Assembly (NCBI GenBank): GCA_015055785.1
Contig: SVHQ01000077.1
Span: 1-7,629 of the forward strand
Source: Clostridiales bacterium
GTDB lineage: Bacteria; Bacillota_A; Clostridia; Christensenellales; Borkfalkiaceae
Length of the DNA stretch: 7,629 nucleotides
Reading direction: 5' to 3'
The notes under the pieces are model-generated. The model was not told the DNA's origin and searched no databases. It saw only the letters and a list, made by a program, of their open reading frames with translations. Shown one piece after another: positions 1-6,944 of the stretch; position 1 is the stretch's first letter, and every line of letters starts with the position of its first letter. Made by a program: the position numbers and the translations under genes.

Positions 1-74
1 CCTGCGGGAATTTGTTCACTTCCGTCCAAACATACACCGACGTTATCCTTTTCGTTGATGATTACGCTTTTCAT
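1..74 (-). CDS. uxaA: Altronate dehydratase, N-terminal fragment (cut by window edge)
   Basis: The first 24 codons of a gene that continues beyond the left edge. The peptide starts MKSVIINEKDNVGV and ends at IPA. The pattern of hydrophobic strand, N-x-x-D-N-V-x-V, then I-P-A-G is how the N-terminal SAF domain of UxaA-type altronate dehydratases begins. The enzyme family removes water from D-altronate to give 2-keto-3-deoxygluconate, in the cytoplasm, as the third step of galacturonate breakdown. The ATG overlaps the TGA stop of uxaB in an ATGA tetranucleotide, so translation is probably coupled. An AAGGA stretch lies about 11 nt upstream, inside the end of uxaB, which is a little far for a strong ribosome site. 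The visible part is too short to prove the family alone. The call leans on the preceding uxaB. Another SAF-domain sugar-acid dehydratase is the main alternative. Confidence 0.72.
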   Translation of the reverse strand, partial: MKSVIINEKDNVGVCLDGSEQIPA

Positions 75-1447
75 ATCAAGCTAATTCCTTTCTTGATTTT
101 TTCCACATTCGCAAACACCGCATCCGCAAAACCTGCGTAAGCTGTCAAGTCCTCTCCCCATACGTTTTCTTTCGACATAAAGTCAACCACCGAGCCACCG
201 TTTGCGAAGTATTCCAAGTACGGCAAATCGTCTTTGAGTTCAATTTCTCTATTCGGTACTTGTACGATATATTTATCGCCCTGCTTTTGAATAGACGAAT
301 ACATTGCCATAAGGTAGGAATAGCCTATTGTTAAGTAAGGCGGAATTTCGCCATAGCGTTCGTAATAGTCCTTAAAGCTGGGCAATACTCTTGCTTTCCA
401 CTTGGAAATGGAGTTCAAGGAAATACTCACAAGCTGGTGATTTAAGAACGGGTTCATAAATCTATCCTTTACGCTGTTTGCAAATATCGTGGTTGCTTGA
501 ATATCATTCGATACAAACGGAATAATTTCCGCTTTCAAGGTATCTTCTACAAATGCGGAAAGCTTTTCGTCTACCATACAATCGTACACCGTCACCGCGC
601 CGAGCATAAGCCCAGCAGGTACGAGGTTGGTGTGACTGCCATTCAAAACACGCACCTTTCTCTTTTTATAATAGCCGATGTCGTTGGTCAACACCACTTC
701 GATATTGTGTACGCCTTCCTTAATATAATCGGCAATGTTACCCTTCTTTTCAACCGCCCAAAGCCCAAACGGCTCACCGATAGACATAAGCTCGTCCCTT
801 TCACCGATCAGCGCTTCCAAATGCTCTTTGGTTTCTTCGTCGCGGGGATAGCCCGATACGATACGGTCAACAAGCGTATTGCAATAGAAATTTTGCTCAT
901 CATTCCATTTCTTGAACGCTTCGGGCAAATTCCAAAGCTCAATATACTTATCTACGCATTTTTTCAGCTCGTCCGCGTTGTTGTCGATAAGCTCGACGGG
1001 AAGAAGATACACGCCGTCCAAGCCCGCGTTAAATCTTTCGTAAAGGAATTTCGTCAGCTTTGCAGGATAGGTAATGCCATCGAATGCGCTCATTTTGTCC
1101 TTTTCGTTATAGCAAATCCCTGCTTCCGTTGTATTGGAAACGATAATTTTCAAATCTTTATCTTTCGCCAAAGCGACATAGCTTTCATAATCCACAAACG
1201 GATCGATGACCTTTTCAAGACTGTCTACCTTGTAAACGTTTTCCACAGCCTTGCCCTTTTCCATACCGCGCAATACGATATGATACTTGTTTCCTTGCTT
1301 TTTAAAGCGTTCAAGCGTACCAAACGTGATGGGCTTTACGATGTTCACCGCGTACATGCCCTGCCCATTTTTACTCAAAGTGTCAAAATACACGTCTACA
1401 AACGTACGCAAAAAATTCCCTTCACCGTATTGTAATACTTTAATCAT
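71..1447 (-). CDS. uxaB: Tagaturonate reductase (altronate oxidoreductase)
   Basis: NAD(H)-dependent reduction of D-tagaturonate to D-altronate, the second step of the galacturonate isomerase pathway, in the cytoplasm. The 458-residue product is close to the family norm (about 480). The N-terminal nucleotide-binding segment reads QYGEGNFLRTFVD (residues 6-18). SNTTEAGI follows near 104-111 and NTLVDRIVSGYP near 190-201, both typical of UxaB. The catalytic signature of the mannitol dehydrogenase superfamily, K-x4-N-x2-H, is intact as KVRVLNGSH (K264, N269, H272). An in-frame ATG at 1459 is possible, but the ATG at 1447 has GAGG six nt ahead and leaves one base after the stop of the GH28 gene. 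The stop overlaps the uxaA start by 4 nt. Mannonate oxidoreductase (UxuB) is the nearest alternative. The motifs and the uxaA neighbour favour UxaB. Confidence 0.93.
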   Translation of the reverse strand: MIKVLQYGEGNFLRTFVDVYFDTLSKNGQGMYAVNIVKPITFGTLERFKKQGNKYHIVLRGMEKGKAVENVYKVDSLEKVIDPFVDYESYVALAKDKDLKIIVSNTTEAGICYNEKDKMSAFDGITYPAKLTKFLYERFNAGLDGVYLLPVELIDNNADELKKCVDKYIELWNLPEAFKKWNDEQNFYCNTLVDRIVSGYPRDEETKEHLEALIGERDELMSIGEPFGLWAVEKKGNIADYIKEGVHNIEVVLTNDIGYYKKRKVRVLNGSHTNLVPAGLMLGAVTVYDCMVDEKLSAFVEDTLKAEIIPFVSNDIQATTIFANSVKDRFMNPFLNHQLVSISLNSISKWKARVLPSFKDYYERYGEIPPYLTIGYSYLMAMYSSIQKQGDKYIVQVPNREIELKDDLPYLEYFANGGSVVDFMSKENVWGEDLTAYAGFADAVFANVEKIKKGISLI

Positions 1448-1448
1448 T

Positions 1449-2825
1449 TTATACCTCATTCACGTCGTCAAAGACAAAATCTTCTCTACTATCCTCACGG
1501 TAAGTTTCTACCGTTACGTTTTCGAATGTCAAACCGTCTATATGTCTAAAATAGATTCCTTTCGCTGGCAAAATCCGTCCATAAACGTACACTTCGGGAT
1601 AATCCTGCGCTTCTTCGGGTACATTTCGAATGTACTCCCGCACGCCGCCATCGAGCCTTAAATGCACGTTTCTGAGCGTAATTTTTTCAAGCGGACTTTC
1701 CTTTAAACCGCAAATATTGCTCGTCATTTGCCAGTCGTCCGTTTCCTTTGTTCCGTCAAAGCTTTCAGCTACTCCAAACACCTTGGGATTTTGCTTTCTA
1801 TCCCCTGCTTTGTAGCTAAAATAATTCCACGGCATTATCTCGTATTCTTCATACGGTCCACTCGCCGCGATATTTTCAAGGGTTATATTTTTTATCTTGC
1901 CGATTTTACGCCCAGCAGGTCCACGCATGCGCTTACCTACATGTACGAAAATAGGCGCATTGACATTTTGCATTTTGACGTTGCGAATCGTAACGCCGTC
2001 AACAATAGCACCGTCTACGCTTTCAATGGAAATGCCCGTAATACGAGTATCTTTAATTCCTATGTTTTCAATTAAAATATCCTCAAAGCCACCATTGGTT
2101 TCCGTGCCGAACTTTATGGCATTACAACGGCTCTTGATTTTACAATCCCAAACATGGATATCCTTGCAAACATCCAAGCGATTGAGAGTATAGGACGATT
2201 TGAAAACAATCCCATCATCCCCCGTTTCTACGTCGCAATCGTGAATGCGTACGTTTTTAGAGTTATCAGGAGAAATGCCATCGATATATACTTTCAATTT
2301 TAGATTGTATATATCCACGTTTTCACAGCCTGCAAAGTATACGGCAAGGTCTGTTGCGTTGACGATTTCCAAGCCGCTGATTTCGATGTTTTTACACTCT
2401 TTGAGTGCGATACACTTCGGACCACGGTGTTTAATTGCTTCGCCGCGAACGCCATCCTCATCCCAGACCGAGCGCATATCAATCTTTCCTTTGCCCGTAA
2501 TTGAAATATTTTCGCAGTTTCTGCCCACGAACATGGATAAATCGAAATAGGTATGCGACGCGTCTTGGTAAATGGGATAGTCTATTTCCTCTTGTTGCGC
2601 GTAATCGTAGAAATTCAAGCTGCCTAAAATTTCGGTGTCTTGGTCCAGTCGAATATGTACGTTGCTTTTGAGGAAAATCGTACTCAACACGTACCTGCCT
2701 GTCCCAAATTCAATAATACCGCCACCATTCTCATGACAATAATCCACCGCTTTTTGCACCGCTTCCGTACACAGTGTTTGCCCATTTCCAACTGCACCGA
2801 ATTCTTTTATATTATATTTTTTCAT
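1449..2825 (-). CDS. GH28 polygalacturonase-like beta-helix glycosidase, atypical active site
   Basis: A 458-residue right-handed beta-helix protein of the pectinase fold. It opens with the usual N-terminal cap (IKEFGAVGNG, residues 6-15) and has repeated N-I/V-x-I-x-x rungs from about 105 to 390. Two of the conserved GH28 segments are clear: IDGISPDNSKNV (181-192, D182) and TGDDGIVFKS (201-210, D203/D204), which match the three catalytic aspartates. The third segment, normally G-H-G, is instead CNAIKFGTETNGG (234-246) with no histidine. The R-I-K motif is replaced by GISIES (264-269). No signal peptide, so it should act in the cytoplasm on imported oligosaccharides. GH28 members hydrolyse galacturonic-acid linkages by inversion. 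Here the exact sugar is uncertain because the carboxylate-binding residues differ. The ATG shares ATGA with the end of the GH78 gene, and its own ribosome site is weak, which suggests coupling. Family call is firm, substrate is inference. Confidence 0.88.
   Translation of the reverse strand: MKKYNIKEFGAVGNGQTLCTEAVQKAVDYCHENGGGIIEFGTGRYVLSTIFLKSNVHIRLDQDTEILGSLNFYDYAQQEEIDYPIYQDASHTYFDLSMFVGRNCENISITGKGKIDMRSVWDEDGVRGEAIKHRGPKCIALKECKNIEISGLEIVNATDLAVYFAGCENVDIYNLKLKVYIDGISPDNSKNVRIHDCDVETGDDGIVFKSSYTLNRLDVCKDIHVWDCKIKSRCNAIKFGTETNGGFEDILIENIGIKDTRITGISIESVDGAIVDGVTIRNVKMQNVNAPIFVHVGKRMRGPAGRKIGKIKNITLENIAASGPYEEYEIMPWNYFSYKAGDRKQNPKVFGVAESFDGTKETDDWQMTSNICGLKESPLEKITLRNVHLRLDGGVREYIRNVPEEAQDYPEVYVYGRILPAKGIYFRHIDGLTFENVTVETYREDSREDFVFDDVNEV
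1453..1458 (-). promoter_or_regulatory. Ribosome binding site of uxaB inside the end of the GH28 gene
   Basis: TGAGGT overlaps the last Glu-Val codons of the GH28 gene, and its GAGG core is 6 nt before ATG 1447. The alternative ATG at 1459 has no ribosome site. The TAAAATG junction suggests that ribosomes ending GH28 restart on uxaB. Confidence 0.7.
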
Positions 2826-5053
2826 AATTCACTTAACTTAAAACAATATTCCGTTTTTAAATCGTTAATACGTTTTTTCTTCGCAATCATATTGGTCAAA
2901 TCACCTAAATTGTAACAAAGTGCAGTTTCCACCGTTAGCAATATCTCTTTCCCGCACCTTTGCCATTGTACAGCAATATCCTTTCCCCAAAGTTCAGTCT
3001 TCACGAAAATCCTATCTACATCTTTTATGAATGTCGGGGAAATTTCCACCCGATGAACATCATAATTACAAACGCGAATACCTACGATATATTTTATCAA
3101 GGCACCGAGTATGTGCCCATACCAATGATGATTTAAGCTGGGAATCTTCCCACCATCAAGACGCTCATAATTGTTGTTTTGAAACGCTACAAAACTCTCT
3201 ATCATAGAGGTCATCCCTTTTTTTACATAGTACAGATATCCCGTATAATCTTCGTCTAACAACTTTTTATACGCTTCTTCCGCTCGTCCGTTTATCGCCA
3301 TGACATCAAAAAAGTAACGATACCCTATTACTCCCATGCAGAGTTTTCCGTTATTTTCCTCTATCGAATTTATGAAATTTTCAAAAGCTCTACCCTGTTC
3401 CTTTTTTGAGAAAATCCCCGCATACAATGCAAGACACTGTCCTGTTTGCGTATAAGGTTTCACTCGACAGTTTTCGTCTATACAATGTTTTCTAAAATCA
3501 CAAATCAATTCCTCTCTTAACGCATTCGCATATCCTTCCACCTCTATGCAACCAATTACCCTTGCCATTTTGATTGTTTTTTCACAAAGGCTGATTGCAG
3601 TCAATGTATCTGTGATATAATTCGGCGTTTTGTGCGCGCTAGATTCAAACGAATAAGTTTCTTCCCTATCTCCAAGCCCAAAACCAAGCAATCCGCTTTC
3701 ATTCCGCATTTGACCTAAAAAACACAAATATTTGTGTATTGTCGGTAAATTCTCCACAATCACGTTTCTATCGTTTTCCAGTTCATAGATACGATAGGGA
3801 AGTTCTATCAAAGCGCCGTCCCAATTCGGACCGCTTTCCCCGCTTTTATATCCCCATTCTCCTGTGGGTACAATACGAGGTAACACACCATTCTCTTTTT
3901 GTGACTTCCGCATATTAACGAGCCACTCTTTCAATAACTCGCTTACGTTCATAGACAGCAGCATTTGCTCCGCGGAAAGCATTGCATCGCCCGTCCAGCC
4001 GTTTTTTTCACGTTGCGGGCAATCGGTTGGAAAATAAAAAAAATTGGAAAAGTTGGAGTTCAACACATTATCTACCAATCTTTCCACCCTTTTATCCGAG
4101 CAAGAAAATTCTAATTTTTGTCTTGCGGTCGTACTTAAAACAAGCATAGTAAGCGTTTCTTTGCTCGCTTGGGTGCGTTCTAATCCCTCTACGTAAACGT
4201 AACGAAATCCATGATACGTAAACGACGGCTCGTATATATTCTCTCCATCTTTGCAAATATATGTATCTTGCTGCCAATAGTCTTTTCGCGTGCGTTTGCC
4301 AAAAGAAATATTCTCCTTACATATAGCACCATTTTGAAAAATCTCAAAGTGATATAATGAAATTTTTTGTCCCGCCACACCTTGCAAATGCAAACGACAT
4401 ATTCCCGCCGTATTTATACCGAAATCATAAACGTAACCGTTGTCATAGGGAAACACATCAATCGGTTTCACTTCGTGTTTTACTCCGATTGTAGCAAAAT
4501 CCGCAAGACGTTTTTCTCCGCTCGGTTCTTCTGCCTTCATTGCGGGTCGCCATTTTTGGGGGTACAGCTCTACGCGCGCGTCATAGTGCTCCCCCGACCA
4601 AAAATCATCAAACGTTATGGGCGAAGGCGCTACCGAAAACCGCTCGTCTGCCTCGAAAATCGTTTTCTCGCTAATAGAGAGCTTGATTGCGAGTTTGGGT
4701 GCACTGAGCCAAGAAGCTTTATCCAACCACCACACCTCGCCGCCAATGGGATTTTGCCAACCATTTCCAAGCAAGACCGTCAAAACGTTTTCTCCTATAC
4801 GAAGATACTTTTCAACGGAATACTCATCGTAATATACAGCTTCGTCTGTATTTGATATGTACGGAGCAAATTTCCCTTTTGTGATCTCCTTGCCATTAAG
4901 AAACAGACGATAGAATCCCAGCCCGCATATCTGCACATAAGCCGCATCTATTTTTTCAAGCGAAAACACCCTCTTAAATAAAGGAGCGCAGACGTGATCG
5001 TCATATTCGTTTTTCCTTTCAGAAGCGCAAATAAATTTTCTTGAAAAATCCAT
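2822..5053 (-). CDS. Alpha-L-rhamnosidase-like protein, GH78
   Basis: Expected to hydrolyse terminal alpha-L-rhamnose from imported oligosaccharides, probably rhamnogalacturonan fragments, in the cytoplasm (no signal peptide). The 743-residue product has an N-terminal beta-sandwich (about 40-190; GLGFYRLFLNGKEI is typical), a second beta domain (about 205-305), an (alpha/alpha)6 barrel (about 315-655) and a C-terminal beta domain. The signature DCPQREKNGWTGDA carries D344, E349 and D356, with the same spacing as the acidic active-site residues D567, E572 and D579 of Bacillus RhaB. The second catalytic region reads TSMIESF (E619) followed by SLNHHWYG (639-646). Both are altered from the commoner W-E-R-W and S-F-N-H-Y forms. 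It is shorter than many GH78 enzymes. A TTG start at 5068 is possible but lacks a ribosome site. The ATG at 5053 has AAAGGGG just upstream. The stop overlaps the GH28 start by 4 nt. Confidence 0.9.
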   Translation of the reverse strand: MDFSRKFICASERKNEYDDHVCAPLFKRVFSLEKIDAAYVQICGLGFYRLFLNGKEITKGKFAPYISNTDEAVYYDEYSVEKYLRIGENVLTVLLGNGWQNPIGGEVWWLDKASWLSAPKLAIKLSISEKTIFEADERFSVAPSPITFDDFWSGEHYDARVELYPQKWRPAMKAEEPSGEKRLADFATIGVKHEVKPIDVFPYDNGYVYDFGINTAGICRLHLQGVAGQKISLYHFEIFQNGAICKENISFGKRTRKDYWQQDTYICKDGENIYEPSFTYHGFRYVYVEGLERTQASKETLTMLVLSTTARQKLEFSCSDKRVERLVDNVLNSNFSNFFYFPTDCPQREKNGWTGDAMLSAEQMLLSMNVSELLKEWLVNMRKSQKENGVLPRIVPTGEWGYKSGESGPNWDGALIELPYRIYELENDRNVIVENLPTIHKYLCFLGQMRNESGLLGFGLGDREETYSFESSAHKTPNYITDTLTAISLCEKTIKMARVIGCIEVEGYANALREELICDFRKHCIDENCRVKPYTQTGQCLALYAGIFSKKEQGRAFENFINSIEENNGKLCMGVIGYRYFFDVMAINGRAEEAYKKLLDEDYTGYLYYVKKGMTSMIESFVAFQNNNYERLDGGKIPSLNHHWYGHILGALIKYIVGIRVCNYDVHRVEISPTFIKDVDRIFVKTELWGKDIAVQWQRCGKEILLTVETALCYNLGDLTNMIAKKKRINDLKTEYCFKLSEL

Positions 5054-5057
5054 ATAT

Positions 5058-5064
5058 CCCCTTT
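5058..5064 (-). promoter_or_regulatory. Ribosome binding site of the GH78 gene
   Basis: AAAGGGG lies 4 nt before the ATG at 5053 and overlaps the frame from TTG 5068, which has no such site upstream. This decides the start in favour of ATG. Confidence 0.6.
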
Positions 5065-5093
5065 TCAAAAGTTCAGCCGATTCTCATATTTTG

Positions 5094-6755
5094 TCAATTA
5101 TAAACTTTATTGATCAACAACTCGGTAAAACACGCCGTCCAGTTGTAATCAGTGATCGAGTGTACATGCACTCGATAATCAGGGTTTTCAGGTTGCTCAC
5201 CCTTACGTTTCAAATTAAAGGGACAGATTGTATTGTCCGCATCGTAAAATTCAAAAACATTTCCCGTTTCTTCATACCACTTATTTACCACATTTAAAGT
5301 TCGTTCCCGCAATTCTTCCGCAAGACGATCATATCCATATCTTCGCAATCCCAAAATGATGAAATAATTGATATTCAGCCAAGAACACCCACGCCACATA
5401 TCGACATCGTAATATTCGCTATCCTTGGGCATGGAAGGTATGGGCATAGCCGTCCAAAATCGCTTTTCATCTAATAACACCTTGACCATCTTATCCGCTT
5501 GTGCCTGCGTACAGATACCCGCAAACATAGGCAAAAACGAAGATGAAGAAGCTACCCGCGTCATTTTTCCGTCAAACAATCTATCATAATATAAACCGTC
5601 TTCTTCGCACCATAAAAGCTCGTTGACTTTTTTCTTCACCTTGTCATGAATATCAAGAAAATAATCGCGTGCCAAAGAATCGCCAAGTTCCTCATATATC
5701 ATCGCCAAATATCTCGCGTCATTGCAAAGGTAAGTGGAAAAATCGATTGCATCCAAATCGTTATCGAAATCGAATCTGGGAGAATTATCCAACCCTGACT
5801 CTCCGCATTTACACTCCGTGTAATCGGGATCGGTTGCCCATTCAAGCAAGCAGTTTCCGTTTTTATCACGATTTTTCAATATCCAAACCAAAAATTTCCT
5901 AAGGGCACATACGCATTCAGTCAAAAATTTCTTATCCTTGTCTTTTTGGTACACCGACCAAACGCTCCAAGACAAAACTGGAGGTTGGGTAATATTTGAA
6001 AATCCGCCGTATATACTCATCATATGCGAAATAAAGCCGCTTTCCTCTTGCATGGACAGCACCGCGCGAATGGAATCCTTTGCCATTTTCAAATCATATT
6101 CAGCAAACGCCATAGCATGGAATGCCGAATCCCAAAGCCACATAAATCGATGAGGCACCCTATCGGGCGTAGTCCAACGACTGGCAATCGCTCCTTCCGC
6201 GGAATATACGTTCACCTTATTAACAGAAAGACATTTATAATATAATTGTTCGTATTTTTCATCCTTGCACGTAGGCATGTTTTGAAAATACGCCAACCTT
6301 TTCTTCTTTAATTCATCAAGAGCAACCTGCGACAAAACCTCGGTATTTCGCGCGCGATAAGAAAACGTGAAATAATACGCGCCGTTGCTCTCCTCCACCG
6401 TAAGGTAAAAATACGCAAAATTGGTGCTAATCTTTTGCGTATGGCTTTCCAGCCTTACACGGTGATCCCCTTCCGTCAAAACAAAGGGTTTAACGGGCGA
6501 TTTCCCAACGATCGTGTTTTTGTCGATAAATCCCACAAAAAAATCATCGCCCTCCAAAATATCCCCCGTTACGACGTTGAAAACCGCCTCCTTTCCCACA
6601 GGAATCTTCAACGTAACCGCTTTTGTAAAATCAAAACGGAGGGTGATGGGTTCAGCCAACATCATTGCCACAAAGTCGTCGCCACAACAAGTTTCGCCGT
6701 CAATGCCGCTAAAACAAAACAATTGTCCATACCCATATTTGTTATGTACCTTCAT
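5094..6755 (-). CDS. MGH1-like (GH63/GH37-related) six-hairpin glycosidase, substrate unknown
   Basis: A 553-residue protein with an N-terminal beta-rich region (about 1-140) and an (alpha/alpha)6 barrel (about 165-550). Motifs typical of trehalase, GH63 and mannosylglycerate-hydrolase-like enzymes are present: FMWLWDSAFHA (204-214), an active-site loop GLDNSPRFD (321-329), MWRGCSWLNINY (453-464), and EFYDADN (502-508). By analogy with mannosylglycerate hydrolase, D323 and E502 are the likely acid and base. That pairing is inference. No signal peptide is visible, so it is probably cytoplasmic. It is the first gene of the run, 40 nt ahead of GH78, so it probably acts on the same imported pectic oligosaccharide, for example a neutral-sugar side chain. 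No substrate can be read from the sequence. A longer frame begins at TTG 6782, but the ATG at 6755 has AGAGGA seven nt upstream and is preferred. Confidence 0.85.
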   Translation of the reverse strand: MKVHNKYGYGQLFCFSGIDGETCCGDDFVAMMLAEPITLRFDFTKAVTLKIPVGKEAVFNVVTGDILEGDDFFVGFIDKNTIVGKSPVKPFVLTEGDHRVRLESHTQKISTNFAYFYLTVEESNGAYYFTFSYRARNTEVLSQVALDELKKKRLAYFQNMPTCKDEKYEQLYYKCLSVNKVNVYSAEGAIASRWTTPDRVPHRFMWLWDSAFHAMAFAEYDLKMAKDSIRAVLSMQEESGFISHMMSIYGGFSNITQPPVLSWSVWSVYQKDKDKKFLTECVCALRKFLVWILKNRDKNGNCLLEWATDPDYTECKCGESGLDNSPRFDFDNDLDAIDFSTYLCNDARYLAMIYEELGDSLARDYFLDIHDKVKKKVNELLWCEEDGLYYDRLFDGKMTRVASSSSFLPMFAGICTQAQADKMVKVLLDEKRFWTAMPIPSMPKDSEYYDVDMWRGCSWLNINYFIILGLRRYGYDRLAEELRERTLNVVNKWYEETGNVFEFYDADNTICPFNLKRKGEQPENPDYRVHVHSITDYNWTACFTELLINKVYN

Positions 6756-6884
6756 ATTTTCGTCCTCTACAATCTTATTCAATCGCCCTCAAAAACCTTT
6801 TTGAAAGCTCATTTTTTACCAAAAAACGCCAAGCGCAATCTATTTGATGTGCGCTCGACATTTCTTTGTTATTTTCCCAATCAT
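6756..6884 (-). promoter_or_regulatory. Presumed promoter and leader region of the pectin operon
   Basis: This 129-nt AT-rich spacer is the only gap longer than 40 nt upstream of the five-gene run and follows a probable terminator, so the operon promoter is expected here. It holds several A and T runs on the minus strand (for example GTTTTTTGGTAAAAAATG near 6799-6816). I cannot point to a convincing pair of -35 and -10 boxes, nor to a clear operator or catabolite-repression site. The call rests on position only. Confidence 0.3.
6763..6768 (-). promoter_or_regulatory. Ribosome binding site of the MGH1-like gene
   Basis: AGAGGA sits 7 nt before the ATG at 6755. It lies between the alternative TTG at 6782 and this ATG, and so supports the shorter protein. 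Confidence 0.7.
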
Positions 6885-6942
6885 CTTTCGGCGCATAGGG
6901 AAGCTCCTAAAAAGGAGCTTCCCTGTTAAACGCCGTTGAAAG
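6885..6942 (-). terminator. Compound inverted repeat after the glycosidase stop, probable transcript end
   Basis: A perfect 12-bp stem (AGGGAAGCTCCT, 6897-6908, against 6913-6924) closes a 4-nt loop. Outside it, after a small internal loop, CGGCG (6889-6893) pairs with CGCCG (6931-6935), and CTTT (6885-6888) pairs with AAAG (6939-6942) across a 3-nt bulge. The structure begins two bases after the TAA of the right-hand gene, the position expected of a terminator. Neither strand has a T-run immediately after the stem, so it is not a textbook intrinsic terminator. It could instead protect the mRNA 3' end or be a dispersed palindromic repeat. Confidence 0.5.
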
Positions 6943-6944
6943 GC

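Noticed and set aside
497..1435. A 312-codon open frame on the plus strand opposite uxaB
   Set aside because: It is wholly antisense to a well-supported gene. Its protein is rich in Phe, Ile, His and Arg with no recognisable domain, and I see no ribosome site. It is a coding shadow.
610..1920. An 11-base word, GCCCAGCAGGT, occurring at 610-620 and again at 1910-1920
   Set aside because: Both copies lie inside coding regions where they encode unrelated conserved Pro-Ala-Gly-containing stretches. Two copies of this length are not evidence of a repeat family.
4367..4855. A 162-codon plus-strand frame opposite the GH78 gene
   Set aside because: It is antisense to the N-terminal domain of GH78, with no motif and no plausible start context.
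6812..6821. TGAAAGCTCA as a possible catabolite-repression (cre) site
   Set aside because: Only the outer TGA and TCA are symmetric, and the central CG and length of the consensus are missing.
6848..6861. TGTGCGCTCGACA as an operator-like palindrome ahead of the operon
   Set aside because: Only the outer three bases pair. The inner bases are not complementary.
6435..6929. A plus-strand frame running across the intergenic region and the palindrome
   Set aside because: Most of it is antisense to the MGH1-like gene. The rest runs through AT-rich spacer and the hairpin. The Lys/Arg/Phe-rich product resembles nothing.
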